A DNA stretch of 29,283 nt from CAZLHO01 sp964559455 (GCA_964559455.1 CAZLHO010000038.1:1-29283); one strand, 5' to 3'. Numbered from the stretch's first letter, positions 6,483-16,036 are shown. Program-made: numbers and translations. The notes: generated by a model from the letters alone, not told the origin.

Positions 6483-7108
6483 ACGGCCAGGAAGTGGCAG
6501 AAGGACCCGCCGAGGACGAAGACGTGCCAGACGGCGTGGTGGTACTTCATGCCGCGCCACAGGTAGAAGACCGTCCCCAGCGAGTAGCAGACGCCGCCGG
6601 CCAGCATCAACAGCAGTCCCGGTCCGGGCACCGCCGCCAGCAGCGGCTTGGTGGCGATGGCGCAGAGCCAGCCCATGCCCAGGTAGATCAGCGTCGAGAC
6701 CAGCTTGAAGCGTCCGGCGAAGAAGACCTTGAAGACGACCCCGCCCGCGGCCAGCCCCCAGACGATCCCGAACATGCTCCAGCCCCAGCCCCCGCGCAGG
6801 CTCACCAGCAGGAACGGCGTGTAGGTGCCCGCGATCAGCAGGTAGATCGCGGCGTGGTCCAGGATCTTGAAGACCCGGCGGGCCCGCGGCGGCGTCAGCG
6901 CGTGGTACAGGGTCGAGGCCATGTAGAGGATCACCAGGGTCGCGCCGAAGATCGAGAAGCTGACCACGCGCCAGGGATCGCCGGTGCCGACGGCGCGGAC
7001 CACCAGCAGCACCAGGCCCAGCGCGCTGAGCGCCGCGCCGAGGCCGTGGGTGACGCTGTGGGCGATCTCCTCGCCCAGGGAGTAGTGGGCCTTGCGCTGG
7101 CCGAGCAT
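6464..7108 (-). CDS. Hemolysin III / PAQR-family membrane protein
   Basis: A 214-residue, seven-helix protein of the HlyIII (YqfA/TrhA) branch of the PAQR superfamily. The expected polar residues are present: E-E-I-A-H near residues 13-17, S-T-L-Y-H (65-69), D-H (84-85), and H-H-A-V-W-H (190-195) followed by G-S-F-C-H-F (201-206). These Ser, Asp and His residues form the metal site in PAQR proteins, and no key residue is missing. In bacteria, members are linked to membrane-lipid or membrane-energy homeostasis; true haemolysis is doubtful. The gene ends inside the convergent symporter gene (19-nt overlap), so the two transcripts are antisense at their 3' ends. Confidence 0.93.
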   Translation of the reverse strand: MLGQRKAHYSLGEEIAHSVTHGLGAALSALGLVLLVVRAVGTGDPWRVVSFSIFGATLVILYMASTLYHALTPPRARRVFKILDHAAIYLLIAGTYTPFLLVSLRGGWGWSMFGIVWGLAAGGVVFKVFFAGRFKLVSTLIYLGMGWLCAIATKPLLAAVPGPGLLLMLAGGVCYSLGTVFYLWRGMKYHHAVWHVFVLGGSFCHFLAVYSYLG

Positions 7109-7411
7109 GGGCTGCCTTCCGATCCGATGGTCTTGGGGCGGGTTCCGCGTCTGGAATCTAATCTCGACGTCGTGGCGGGGCCAGGATTACCGATTGGACA
7201 GCGAATTTTCCCCCGGCGGACGCCGCATATTTTGAGATACAATACGACATCCGTTGACTTTGTCAGATATGCGTGATAGAGTTTTTTCATCTTCGCAGAC
7301 TCGCCTGGGTCCGCCCGAATCTCGCTCGGTCAGGAGGTTATCCGCGAGATCAAGGATCCGGGGCCGATTCGCGGCTTCGGACCCGAAGGCACCGATCCAG
7401 GGGGATGATTC
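7109..7411. other. Divergent intergenic region between hemolysin III and the secreted gene at 7412
   Basis: 303 bp without a gene. It contains an AT-richer patch (7201-7290) with the promoter for the plus-strand gene, then a GC-rich leader. No riboswitch consensus or RNA gene was recognised, and no convincing promoter for the hemolysin III gene. Confidence 0.6.
7254..7282 (+). promoter_or_regulatory. Putative promoter for the secreted protein at 7412
   Basis: TTGACT (7254-7259), 17 nt, TAGAGT (7277-7282), in an AT-rich patch. It implies a leader of about 120 nt before the ATG at 7412. Confidence 0.5.
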
Positions 7412-7963
7412 ATGCGCTTCAGTCACGTTTTGCTTCCCCTCGTCATGACCGGACTCGTCCTGGCGGCTGCCGCTCCGGCAGCCGATTGGGTGGATATCGG
7501 CGACCCCGTCTCCGAGGCGGGCCACACGATGAACAGCTGGGGCCCGATCGAGCCCCTGAACTCGGGCGGGGCCTACGGCGGCATTGACGAATGCCGCGCG
7601 ATCTGGTCCACGCTCGACGACAGCCGCAACGCGACGATCACGATGGACTTCGGCGACGGCATGAACGTGCAGGTCGCCTTCAAGCATCTCGAGGGCGTCG
7701 CCGACGACGGCTTCGAGGTCTACATCGACGGGATCCTCCGCTACACCCACTTCGAGACCTCCACGACCGAGGACTGGTACGTCTCGGGCTTCGACATCGA
7801 CGTCACTCCGGGCCTGCACGAGATCGAGTTCGTGGCCACCGGGAATCCCTGGGCGAGCTGGGCCACCTTCGGCCAGGTCTGCTTCGCCGAGATCTGGGTC
7901 GGCTGCATGGTCGTCCCCGAGTCCGCCGGGACCTGGGGCGGCGTCAAGGTTCTCTTCCGTTAG
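7412..7963 (+). CDS. Secreted single 'SExGH' module protein with WGxVK-type C-terminal tail
   Basis: A 183-residue protein with a signal peptide (about 1-23). Nearly all the rest is one copy of the SExGH module: V-D-I-G-D-P-V-S-E-A-G-H, W-G-P-I-E-P, G-G-I-D-E-C-R-A-I-W, F-K-H-L-E-G-V, F-G-Q-V-C-F. The module is present four times in the 22201-24468 protein and once in each of three others nearby. The end of the module resembles the last strands of CBM/galactose-binding folds (H-E-I-E-F-V-A-T-G), so ligand binding is a reasonable guess. Unlike its relatives it has no FlgD-like domain; it ends T-W-G-G-V-K-V-L-F-R. The start has AGGGGG upstream. It is likely monocistronic. Confidence 0.85.
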   Translation: MRFSHVLLPLVMTGLVLAAAAPAADWVDIGDPVSEAGHTMNSWGPIEPLNSGGAYGGIDECRAIWSTLDDSRNATITMDFGDGMNVQVAFKHLEGVADDGFEVYIDGILRYTHFETSTTEDWYVSGFDIDVTPGLHEIEFVATGNPWASWATFGQVCFAEIWVGCMVVPESAGTWGGVKVLFR

Positions 7964-7990
7964 ATGACCTTCCCTCTTCGCAGGTGGAAA

Positions 7991-8018
7991 GAGAGGCGGC
8001 CCCGAGGGGCCGCCTCTC
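7991..8018. terminator. Bidirectional-type hairpin between convergent genes
   Basis: GAGAGGCGGCCC (7991-8002) and GGGCCGCCTCTC (8007-8018) form a 12-bp stem with a CGAG loop. It lies 28 bp after the stop of the plus gene and 26 bp beyond the end of the minus operon. There is no U-tract on either side. Confidence 0.6.
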
Positions 8019-8043
8019 GACGTTCCGGACAGGCGCCGCGGCG

Positions 8044-11000
8044 CTACTTCAGGAGGGTCATCTTCCGCGCCCGGACGAAGTCGCCCGCCTCGATGCGGTA
8101 GACGTAGACCCCGGAGGCGACGCCGCGGCCGCCGTCGCCGCGCCCGTTCCAGACCAGGGCGTGATCGCCGGCGGGCAGGGGCGCGTCCAGCAATGTGGCG
8201 ACCCGACGGCCGTCCAGGGCGTGGATCGTCAGCCGCACCCGCTGTCGCTCCGGCAGCGAGAATTCGATCAGGGTGGCGGGATTGAAGGGGTTCGGGTGGT
8301 TGGGCAGCAGCCGGTAGGCGGCCGGGGCGGGGGACCGGCCGCCGTCCGTCGCGATGCGGACGGCCAGGGGACGGTTGTCCGCGCCGCGGGCCTCGATCGC
8401 CACGGCGGCGGGGGGCGCGCCGCGCAGGTCGACCCGCAGCAGTTCGCCGGCGCCCGCGATCGTCAGGCCGCCGCCCAGCAGGGCCAGGCCGGCGTCGAGA
8501 CCGCGTTCCGGGATGTTCCGCACGAAGCAGGGGCCCGACTGGGCGCCCAGCAGACCGCCGGCCGCGACCGCGGCGCCGGGCACGGCGGCGCTCAGGCGCA
8601 GACCCTTCAGGTTCCGGCAGGGCTCGACCAGCGACAGCGACCAGCGGCCGTCCCCGGCGCGGGACCAGGCCAGCACGGCCTCCGGGCCGCCGGACGCCGC
8701 CGGCGCCTTCGCCAGCGCGACGTCGTAGTTCAGGGCGAAGATCATCAGATCCTGGAAATCGACGGCGTCGTCGGTGGCCGGAGCCCCGGCGCCGCCGAAG
8801 TCGTCGGTGGGCCCCACGTCGCAATGGGGGTTCCATGACGGGTGCCCGAGCGCGGTCCCGTAGGCCAGGCCCAGGGTGTTGATGTCCGGATCGACGGTGA
8901 TCGCCCCGTCCCAGGCGTACGGCGCCGCGGGCGCGCCGACGTCGCCCAGCAGGTAGCTCGTGGCCCGCGCGCCCTCGGGTGCGGGGTCGCTGTAGCCGCC
9001 GACCGTGTCGGAGACGAAGACCTCGTAGCGGTAGAGGCCGCGGCGCAGGCCCAGCGGCGGGTTGGGGAAGTCCTCGTACTCCGTCGTCGCGGAGCCGAGC
9101 GTCGCGATCAGGTGCCAGCCGCTGCCCGGGGCCGCGGCCGCGGCCCGGTCGGCGGGCCGGCCGGGCAGCCAGTCCTCGGGCAGGTCGTCGTATTCGGGGT
9201 AGGCGGAAAGGGTGGTGTCCGGCGCGGCGGCGCCGTACCACATCGCCCGCCAGAGCTCGACCTCGTTGCCAGGATCGCCGGTGTAGTGCCACGCGACCCG
9301 GACCCTGTCGCGGCCCGATTCGGCGACCAGGCCGGTGACCGCGTCCAGTCCGGTCACGTCGAGGTCGATCGTGTCCTGCAGGGGCAGCACGCGCCCCAGC
9401 TGGTCCCGGTACTCGGCGTAGACGGTGCGCGGGCCGTCGCCGCCGGCCTCCAGGGTCCAGGACTCGGCCGGCGCGTAGTCGACCCACCCCGTCTCGGCGT
9501 CCGCCCAGGTCCCGTCGTTGCTGAAGCGCATCTGCAGGGCCGAGACGTCGGCGACGTCGCTGTCCAGGCTCACGTCCAGGCTGCCGGTGGCCGCCGCGCC
9601 GCCGTCGATCGCGAAGCTGCCCGTCGGCGCCGCGCAGTCCACCGTGACCCGGCCCGCGCCGTGGGTGGCCAGGGGCGGCGCGCCGCCCGAGACCGGCCAC
9701 AGGACCAGGCTCTCGACGTCGATCGGGCCCTGGCCCTCGCTGTCGCCGTGCACGGTCACCGCGAAGAGGTCCTTGTCGGCGGGGATGCCGGTGGTGCCGC
9801 CCGGGATCATGTAGTCGACGGTCCAGTCGTTGGGGCCCGCGCCGGCCTCCTGCGCCACGCTGACCGTGTACTCGCCGGCCGGCAGCCCCGCGGGCAGCAC
9901 GTTCACGGCGATGTCGCCCGAGTCGAAGCTCAGGTGTTCGGGGCAGGTCAGGCGCACGGTGTAGCCCCGGATCGGCAGGTCGTCGCGGTCCTGGCTGAAG
10001 TGCAGGTTCACGACCTGCGTCCCGCCGCAGTCGATCACCTCGACGGCCGAGGGGGAGGGGTTGACCGGCACCGGGGTCACGTTGGTGCCCACGTGCACCT
10101 TGTCGATGCCCACCTGCCCGTAGGGGTTGAAGAAGGTGCCCTGTCCCGCCGTGGCCTCGAACTTCAGGGTGTGGACGCCGGTCAGGCCGGTGACGTCGAT
10201 GCGCACCCAGCGCCAGGTCTCGGTGCCCGGCGGGGCGTAGATCCAGTGGAAGAGGGTGTCGTCGATCAGGATGTTGAAGGAGTCGTCGCTGCCCCCGTCC
10301 AGGTAGCGCACGCCCAGGCTCTTGGCCACCGCCGGCGAGGTCCCGAAGTCGATTTCCAGCGAGGCCCAGTTTTCGACCGTGGTCGCCTCGCTCGGCGACC
10401 AGATGGTGCGGCACTTGCCGGGCGGTGATTCGCCGGCGATGCCGCCCCAGCCGCCGCCGTGCGCGTCGGGCTCCACCGGTCCCCAGCCGACCAGGGCGTG
10501 GCCCGCCTCCGAGGCCGGGTTGCCGATGTCCACGTAGGCGTCGGCGAAGGAGTCGCCGTTCGCGCCCACGGTGAGCGTGTTCGAGAGCACACGGGCGCCG
10601 GCCGCGGTCGCCGAGAAGGGCGTGACCGAGGCCTGCCAGATCTCGGACGGGGCGGTTTCGGCGGCGGCCACGATGTCGCGGCCGCCGGCGCCGTGCAGCA
10701 CGGCGATCTGGTCGGGACCGAGGGCGCGGCCGTAGATCCGGACGTCGTCGATCAGGCCCAGCCAGTGGTCGCCGTTGACCGCGCCGCGCGATCCGATCGC
10801 GACGTCGGCGTCCGAAGGGGCCGACGCCACCGTGGCCCGGTCGACCTCGGCGCCGTCCCGGTAGAGGATCATTTGGCCGGTGGCTGCGTCGTAGGTCACG
10901 GCCACGAAGGTCCAGGCGTCCAGGGTCAGGGGGTCGGGGTCCTGGACGGCGTTCCAGTCGCCGTCATGGCCGGCGCCCAGGCGGTTGCCCTGGGCGTCGG

Positions 11001-12861
11001 GGGCCCACAGGACGTGGCCGCCGGCGACGGCGTCGCCGCAGACGATGCCGTTGCCGCCGCCCGCGCCGCTGCCGGTCCGGCGCACCCACGCGGTCTTGCT
11101 GTAGGACGCGCCCGTGGGCAGGACGGCGCCCGCTTCGAGGCCGTCGTCGCCGTCGAAGGCATAGGCGCCGAAACCGTCGGGACCGGCGTCGGCTATCCAC
11201 AGCGGGTCTCCGGTCGCGACGGCGGCGGCGCCGCCGGCCGCGGCGTAGTCCTTCAGGGAGGCGGCCGCGCCGCCCTCCATCGGCAGGTAGAGGCGCATCT
11301 CGGCCACCCCGTCCCGGTACCATCCGACCGCCGCGGTCACGGCGCCGCCGGAAAGGTCGTAGCCCACGTCCAGGTCGTAGACGTCGGGGGTCGCGGTCGC
11401 CGTCGCCGCGAGCACGACGTTCTGCGCCGTCGGCTCGCCCGCGCTGGTGTCGACCAGGGTCGAGGCGTCGGGAACGGAGGGCGCGGCCTCGACGTTGCCC
11501 GCGTTGTCGGTCGCCACGATGTAGAAGTCGTAGGCGCCGTCGACCGGGGCGACGAAGTCGATGGGGCTGCTCGTGAACGGGCCGTCGTACTGCGCGTAGG
11601 CGCCGCCGTCGACGCGATAGTAGAGGCGCACCGAGGCGATCCCGGCCACCGCGTCGGACGCCGTCCAGGGCAGGTCGAAGGACGAGGATGTCCGGGTCGG
11701 GGGCTGGACGTCCAGGGCCGAGACCGGCGCCGTCGCGTCCTGGGTCGAGCTGACCGCGCCCGACCAGCTCGACTCGCCGCCGAGGCCGTCGCCGGCCTTG
11801 ACCCGATAGTGGTAGGCCTGCCCGTCGGTCAGGCCGGTGAACTGGTGGCTCGTGCCGGCGATCCAGCCCGAATCGACCAGTCCGGTGGTGAAGGCCGCGT
11901 CGTCGGCGCGCTGGACCAGGTACTCCGTCGCGCCGGCGACGGCCCCCCAGGCCACGGTGTTGGCCAGGCCGGCGGTGTAGGCGGGCTCGGGCGTCGGCGA
12001 GGGCGGGAAGAGGCCGGCGTCGATCGTGAAGACGAGGTCGTCGTTGATCATCGCCGGCGCCCAGTTGCCGTAGCCGCTGTGGAAGCTCTCCTCGGTCAGC
12101 AGGAAGCGGCAGTTGTAGACGCCGGTCGGCAACGCGGTCGTCCCGTCGCAGAGCCGTTCGATCTGGGGATAGACGCCGACCGGCGTCGGGCCCACCGCCG
12201 CGCTGTAGGCGGGGTCCGATGCCTGGCCCGTGACGACGGCGGTCTTCAGTGGGTTGTCGCAGGCGCCCTGCGTCCGCTGCCAGTCCCAGAAGAGGACGTG
12301 GTAGCTGCTGTCCAGGGCGAAGTCGACCTCGGCCGCGCCCCAGCGGTCGGTGATGAAGAAATCGAAGAGCAGATAGGCCTCGAAGACGTAGCCCGGCTCG
12401 TCCTTGTAGGTCTCGTAGTAGGAGTCGGTGCGGTTGCCGGGGCTGGGCGTCACCTCCCACCAGCGGCCGGCGTAGCCGATGCGCTCGTTGGCGTCGTCGT
12501 CGCCGCCCTGCTCGGGGGTGAACAGCCCCGTCGGCTTGCCCACGATCTTGATCTGGTAGGCGAAGTTCGGCTTCAGCCCCGCCGCGGACAGGTGCCCGAC
12601 GAAGGTCGGCTCGCCGGTCTCGTAGGTCAGCGTGACCGTGGCGTCGTCGTAGCCGTAGCCGTCGACGTAGGCCGGGGCGTAGGCGTTCTGGGCCGTGTCC
12701 TGCCAGCGGTAGTCGATGGTCACGGGCGAGGTGACGGCCCCCGCCGTGTGCAGCGGCACGGTGGTCTGTCCGGCCGCGGCGGCGGCCAGCAGGAGGATCG
12801 GCGCGGCGACGGCGAACAGCCGCCGTCCTGTCGTCGTCATCTTCGGTCGCGGAGTCTGCAC
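8044..12861 (-). CDS. Giant secreted multidomain protein: N-module, FnIII, Ig, LamG, SExGH, cohesin/dockerin-like, FlgD-like C-terminus
   Basis: A 1605-residue exported protein. The GTG at 12861 has GGGAGG five bases upstream; ATG at 12840 is an alternative with a poorer SD. Order, approximate: signal peptide 1-32; N-module 45-285 (G-H-L-S-A-A-G-L-K-P-N-F-A-Y-Q-I-K-I-V-G); FnIII 290-375; Ig-like 378-470; LamG/concanavalin-type 520-725; SExGH module 774-927; cohesin-like 947-1080; Ig-like 1080-1167; FnIII 1168-1310; dockerin-like D-F-Q-D-L-M-I-F-A-L-N-Y segment 1349-1385; second cohesin-like 1390-1500; FlgD-Ig/T9SS-like domain 1515-1605 (N-H-P-N-P-F-N-P … K-M-T-L-L-K). An adhesive or substrate-binding surface role is inferred. 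It is the last gene of the minus operon starting at 20365. Compared with its neighbour at 12908 it carries an extra cassette of about 490 residues. Confidence 0.88.
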   Translation of the reverse strand: MQTPRPKMTTTGRRLFAVAAPILLLAAAAAGQTTVPLHTAGAVTSPVTIDYRWQDTAQNAYAPAYVDGYGYDDATVTLTYETGEPTFVGHLSAAGLKPNFAYQIKIVGKPTGLFTPEQGGDDDANERIGYAGRWWEVTPSPGNRTDSYYETYKDEPGYVFEAYLLFDFFITDRWGAAEVDFALDSSYHVLFWDWQRTQGACDNPLKTAVVTGQASDPAYSAAVGPTPVGVYPQIERLCDGTTALPTGVYNCRFLLTEESFHSGYGNWAPAMINDDLVFTIDAGLFPPSPTPEPAYTAGLANTVAWGAVAGATEYLVQRADDAAFTTGLVDSGWIAGTSHQFTGLTDGQAYHYRVKAGDGLGGESSWSGAVSSTQDATAPVSALDVQPPTRTSSSFDLPWTASDAVAGIASVRLYYRVDGGAYAQYDGPFTSSPIDFVAPVDGAYDFYIVATDNAGNVEAAPSVPDASTLVDTSAGEPTAQNVVLAATATATPDVYDLDVGYDLSGGAVTAAVGWYRDGVAEMRLYLPMEGGAAASLKDYAAAGGAAAVATGDPLWIADAGPDGFGAYAFDGDDGLEAGAVLPTGASYSKTAWVRRTGSGAGGGNGIVCGDAVAGGHVLWAPDAQGNRLGAGHDGDWNAVQDPDPLTLDAWTFVAVTYDAATGQMILYRDGAEVDRATVASAPSDADVAIGSRGAVNGDHWLGLIDDVRIYGRALGPDQIAVLHGAGGRDIVAAAETAPSEIWQASVTPFSATAAGARVLSNTLTVGANGDSFADAYVDIGNPASEAGHALVGWGPVEPDAHGGGWGGIAGESPPGKCRTIWSPSEATTVENWASLEIDFGTSPAVAKSLGVRYLDGGSDDSFNILIDDTLFHWIYAPPGTETWRWVRIDVTGLTGVHTLKFEATAGQGTFFNPYGQVGIDKVHVGTNVTPVPVNPSPSAVEVIDCGGTQVVNLHFSQDRDDLPIRGYTVRLTCPEHLSFDSGDIAVNVLPAGLPAGEYTVSVAQEAGAGPNDWTVDYMIPGGTTGIPADKDLFAVTVHGDSEGQGPIDVESLVLWPVSGGAPPLATHGAGRVTVDCAAPTGSFAIDGGAAATGSLDVSLDSDVADVSALQMRFSNDGTWADAETGWVDYAPAESWTLEAGGDGPRTVYAEYRDQLGRVLPLQDTIDLDVTGLDAVTGLVAESGRDRVRVAWHYTGDPGNEVELWRAMWYGAAAPDTTLSAYPEYDDLPEDWLPGRPADRAAAAAPGSGWHLIATLGSATTEYEDFPNPPLGLRRGLYRYEVFVSDTVGGYSDPAPEGARATSYLLGDVGAPAAPYAWDGAITVDPDINTLGLAYGTALGHPSWNPHCDVGPTDDFGGAGAPATDDAVDFQDLMIFALNYDVALAKAPAASGGPEAVLAWSRAGDGRWSLSLVEPCRNLKGLRLSAAVPGAAVAAGGLLGAQSGPCFVRNIPERGLDAGLALLGGGLTIAGAGELLRVDLRGAPPAAVAIEARGADNRPLAVRIATDGGRSPAPAAYRLLPNHPNPFNPATLIEFSLPERQRVRLTIHALDGRRVATLLDAPLPAGDHALVWNGRGDGGRGVASGVYVYRIEAGDFVRARKMTLLK

Positions 12862-12879
12862 GTCGTCCTCCCGGTTCGT

Positions 12880-12902
12880 GCCGGGCCCGGTGCGGGCCCG
12901 GC
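12880..12902 (-). other. Intra-operon GC hairpin
   Basis: GCCGGGCCCG (12880-12889) and CGGGCCCGGC (12893-12902) form a 10-bp stem with a 3-nt loop in the 46-bp gap between two collinear minus genes. Without a U-run it is more likely an RNA-stability or partial-termination element than a full terminator. Confidence 0.5.
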
Positions 12903-12907
12903 GTTCT

Positions 12908-15900
12908 TCACTTCAGAAGGGTCATCTTGCAGGTCCCGATGAAGGAACCCGCCGTGATGCGGGCGAAATAGACACCCGAGGCCGCAGGCTCGCCGCGGTC
13001 GTCGCAGCCGTTCCAGACGACGCGGTGGCGGCCCCCGGGCCGCGGCCCGTCGACCAGCGTCGCGACGCGGCGGCCGTCGACCGCGTAGACGGCCAGGCTG
13101 ACCCGCTGCGGCCCGGGCAGGGCGAAGTCGATCGCCGTCGCGGGGTTGAAGGGATTCGGGTGGTTGGCGGAAAGGGCGAAGGCGACCGGTGCGTCCGGGA
13201 CGTCGGTGGCCTCGACCATGACGGTCTCGAGCGGCTCGTTGCGGGAATTGCGCGCCTCGACCGCCAGCGCGGCGGGATCCAGCGCCCGGTCGACGCCCAG
13301 CCGGAACAGTTCGCCCGCGCCGACGATGCCGCCGTCCAACCGGGCCAGGGCGACGTCCAGGCCGCGGTCGGGGATGTTGCGCAGGAAGCAGGGGCCGCCC
13401 TGGGCGTCCAGCAGTTCGCCCGTGACCGGGGAGGCCGCCGCGCCTGGGGGGAGGCCGGCCGAGAGGCGCAGCCCGCGCAGGTCGGCGCAGGGGTCGAGCA
13501 GGTGCAGGGCCCACAGGCCCGGGCCGGCCGGGGCCCAGACCAGGCGGACGAGATCGCCGCCGACCGTCGGCGTCCGCATCAGCGTCACGCCGTAGTTCAT
13601 GGCGAAGACCATCAGGTCCTCGAAGTCGATGCTGTCGTCGGTCAGCGGGACGCCCCGGTCGGTCGTGTCGTGCGTCGGTCCCACGTCGCAGTAGGGATCG
13701 AAGTCGGGGCCGCCGAAGTCGGTGCCGAAGCACAGGGCCAGCCGGTTGATCTCGGGGTTGATGGCCACGGCGCCGTCGGTCGGGATCGTGCCGTCCAGGC
13801 TGGGCAGGTCGCCCAGCAGGTAGCTCGTGGCCCGGGCCGGGGCCGTCGGCGGGGCGCCGACGTTGCCGGCGGCGTCCACGGCGTAGACCAGGTAGTGGTA
13901 GACGCCGCGGCGCAGGCCCAGCGGCGGGTTGGGGAAGTCGACGAAGGCGACCTGCGTCGTCGGCAGGGTGCCGATCAGGTGCCACTCGCCGCCGCCGGCC
14001 AGGGCCGCGTGCGGCACCGGCCACGAGGGCTCGGCGTCCGCGGGGTCCACGTGGTCGTCGTATTCGGGATAGGCCGAGACCGACGTGTCCGGCGGCCCGA
14101 GGTACCACATGCCGCGCCAGACCTCGAGCTCGCCGTCGGGCTCGTCGACCGCCGACCAGGAGAGGCCGACCTTGTCGCGGCCGGGCGCGGCCGCCAGACC
14201 GGCCACGGCCGCCGGCGGCGTGCAGTCCACCGCGATCACGGCGTCGCCCCGGCCCACCGGCGGATGGGTTCCGCCGTCGATCAGGCCCACGGTCGCTTCC
14301 GCGACGATCACGTCGGCGTCGCCGTCCAGGGGCCCGCCGTGGAAGTCGATCGAGAAGAGGTCGCAGTCGGCGGGGATGCCGCCGACCGCGGCGGCCGCCT
14401 CGCCCAGGATCGCGTAGTCGATCGTCCAGTCGTTCGCGGCGGCGGCGTCGGGATCGCGGTGGACCTGCCAGAAGACGTCGCCGGAAGCGAGGCCGGCGGG
14501 CACGACGTGCACCGTCACGTCCCCGGCGTCGAAGGAGAGCCGGTCCTGGCCCTCGGGACAGACGACCCGCACCGAATAGCCGCGGATGGGGTCGTCGTTG
14601 CAGTCCCGGCTGTAGTGGAAGTCCACCCGCCGCGACCCCGAGCAGGACAGGACGTCGACGCGGTCGATCGATTCGTTGGCGGGCACGGCGTTGATCTGGG
14701 TGCCGACGTGGATCCGGTCCACGGCGAGCTGGCCGTAGGGATCGAAGTAGGTGCCGGCGGCCGCCGTCGCCGTGAAGCGCACGGTGTGCGGGCCGGTGGT
14801 GCCGGTGACGTCGACCGAGGCCCAGCGCCAGGTCTCGCTCGTGGGCGGCCCCGGGACGGTGAGCACGGTGACGCCGTCGATCGCCACGGCGTGCGAGTCG
14901 TCGCTGCCGCCGTCGAGCCAGCGGTAGCGCAGGCATTTGGGCGCCGTCGCCGAGACGCCGAAGTCCAGTTCGAGCGAGGCCCAGTTCTCGACCGGCGCGG
15001 CCTCCGACGGGGACCAGGCCGTGCGGCAGCGTCCGGGCGGCGTCTCGCCGCCGATGCCGCCCCAGCCGCCGCCGTGGGTGTCGGGCTCGACCGGACCCCA
15101 GCCGACCAGGGCGTGCCCGGCCTCGGAGGCCAGGTTGCCGACGTCCACGTAGTCGTGGGCGTCCACGGTCGGTTCGGTGGTGATCGTGAAGGCGAGGTCG
15201 TCGCGCTTCATGGCGCCGGCCCAGGTGCCGCTGCCGGCGCCGGTCTGGTGGAAGCTCTCCTCGGTCAGCACGAAGCGGCAGGCGTAGTCGCCGGGGGCCA
15301 GGGCGGCCTCGCCGGCGCAGGGCCGCAGGGACTCCTGCTGGGCGTAGACCCCGACGTCGACCGGGCCGACGTCGACGGCGTAGGCCGGATCGGCGGCCGC
15401 GCCGGCGATGCTGCTCCAGATGAAGGGGCCGTCGCAGGGGCCGGGTGCGCCCTGGGCGTCGGTGGCCAGGACGTGGAAGCTGCTGTCCAGGGCGAGGTCG
15501 ACCTCGGCGCCGCCGAAGCGGTCGGTCACGAACCAGTCGAAGAGCAGGTAGCCCTCGTAGACGTAGGCGGGATCGTCCTTGTGGGCCTCGTAGTCGGCGT
15601 CGCTGCTGTTGCCGGGCGAGGGCTGCGCGCGCCACCAGCGGCCCAGATAGCCGATGTTCTCGTTGGCCAGGTCGTCGCCGTCCTCGCCCCAGATGCCGGT
15701 CGGCTTGCCGACCAGCTTCACCTGGTAGGCGAAGTTGGGCTTGAGGTTCGTCGCCGACACGTGGCCGGCGAAGGTCGCCCCGGGGCCGGCCTGGTAGGTG
15801 AGCACGACGGCGGCGTCGGCGTAGGTGTAGCTGCCGCTGTACTCGGCGGCGTAGACGTTCGAGGCCACGTCCCACCAGCGGAAGTCCGTGGTCGGCCAGG

Positions 15901-16036
15901 TCGAGGGGTCGCCTTCCGGCAGCAGCGCCACGGCGACGGGGGCCAGGGCCTGGGCGACGGCGGGGACGGCGACGACGGCGACGGTGGCCAGGATCAGGAT
16001 CGCGGCCCGCCGGTTCCGGTTCATGAAGCGACGCAC
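12908..16036 (-). CDS. Secreted multidomain protein: N-module, SExGH, cohesin/dockerin-like, FlgD-like C-terminus
   Basis: 1042 residues from GTG at 16036, chosen because GAGGAGG lies 5 nt upstream; ATG at 16063 would put that SD inside the gene, and ATG at 15997 is also possible. Order: signal peptide 1-35; N-module 44-285; SExGH module 292-447; cohesin-like 465-605; FnIII 607-735; dockerin-like T-D-D-S-I-D-F-E-D-L-M-V-F-A-M-N-Y 782-814; second cohesin-like 825-922 (R-N-I-P-D-R-G-L-D-V-A-L-A); FlgD-like domain 950-1042 ending K-M-T-L-L-K. It is a close paralogue of the 8044-12861 protein and lies directly upstream of it (46 bp). Here the N-module joins the SExGH module almost directly. Extracellular or surface-bound; the ligand is unknown. 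Confidence 0.88.
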   Translation of the reverse strand: MRRFMNRNRRAAILILATVAVVAVPAVAQALAPVAVALLPEGDPSTWPTTDFRWWDVASNVYAAEYSGSYTYADAAVVLTYQAGPGATFAGHVSATNLKPNFAYQVKLVGKPTGIWGEDGDDLANENIGYLGRWWRAQPSPGNSSDADYEAHKDDPAYVYEGYLLFDWFVTDRFGGAEVDLALDSSFHVLATDAQGAPGPCDGPFIWSSIAGAAADPAYAVDVGPVDVGVYAQQESLRPCAGEAALAPGDYACRFVLTEESFHQTGAGSGTWAGAMKRDDLAFTITTEPTVDAHDYVDVGNLASEAGHALVGWGPVEPDTHGGGWGGIGGETPPGRCRTAWSPSEAAPVENWASLELDFGVSATAPKCLRYRWLDGGSDDSHAVAIDGVTVLTVPGPPTSETWRWASVDVTGTTGPHTVRFTATAAAGTYFDPYGQLAVDRIHVGTQINAVPANESIDRVDVLSCSGSRRVDFHYSRDCNDDPIRGYSVRVVCPEGQDRLSFDAGDVTVHVVPAGLASGDVFWQVHRDPDAAAANDWTIDYAILGEAAAAVGGIPADCDLFSIDFHGGPLDGDADVIVAEATVGLIDGGTHPPVGRGDAVIAVDCTPPAAVAGLAAAPGRDKVGLSWSAVDEPDGELEVWRGMWYLGPPDTSVSAYPEYDDHVDPADAEPSWPVPHAALAGGGEWHLIGTLPTTQVAFVDFPNPPLGLRRGVYHYLVYAVDAAGNVGAPPTAPARATSYLLGDLPSLDGTIPTDGAVAINPEINRLALCFGTDFGGPDFDPYCDVGPTHDTTDRGVPLTDDSIDFEDLMVFAMNYGVTLMRTPTVGGDLVRLVWAPAGPGLWALHLLDPCADLRGLRLSAGLPPGAAASPVTGELLDAQGGPCFLRNIPDRGLDVALARLDGGIVGAGELFRLGVDRALDPAALAVEARNSRNEPLETVMVEATDVPDAPVAFALSANHPNPFNPATAIDFALPGPQRVSLAVYAVDGRRVATLVDGPRPGGRHRVVWNGCDDRGEPAASGVYFARITAGSFIGTCKMTLLK

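Noticed and set aside
4935..6560. 541-codon minus-strand frame opposite the symporter
   Set aside because: Antisense shadow; the plus frame is an unmistakable SSS symporter.
7283..7411. Possible riboswitch in the leader of the 7412 gene
   Set aside because: Several short dyads are present, but I could not fit the cyclic-di-GMP, cobalamin, TPP or SAM consensus elements.
7187..10414. Open frame of 1075 codons on the minus strand
   Set aside because: It crosses the plus gene at 7412 and is out of frame with the 8044-12861 gene, whose domain content is clear.
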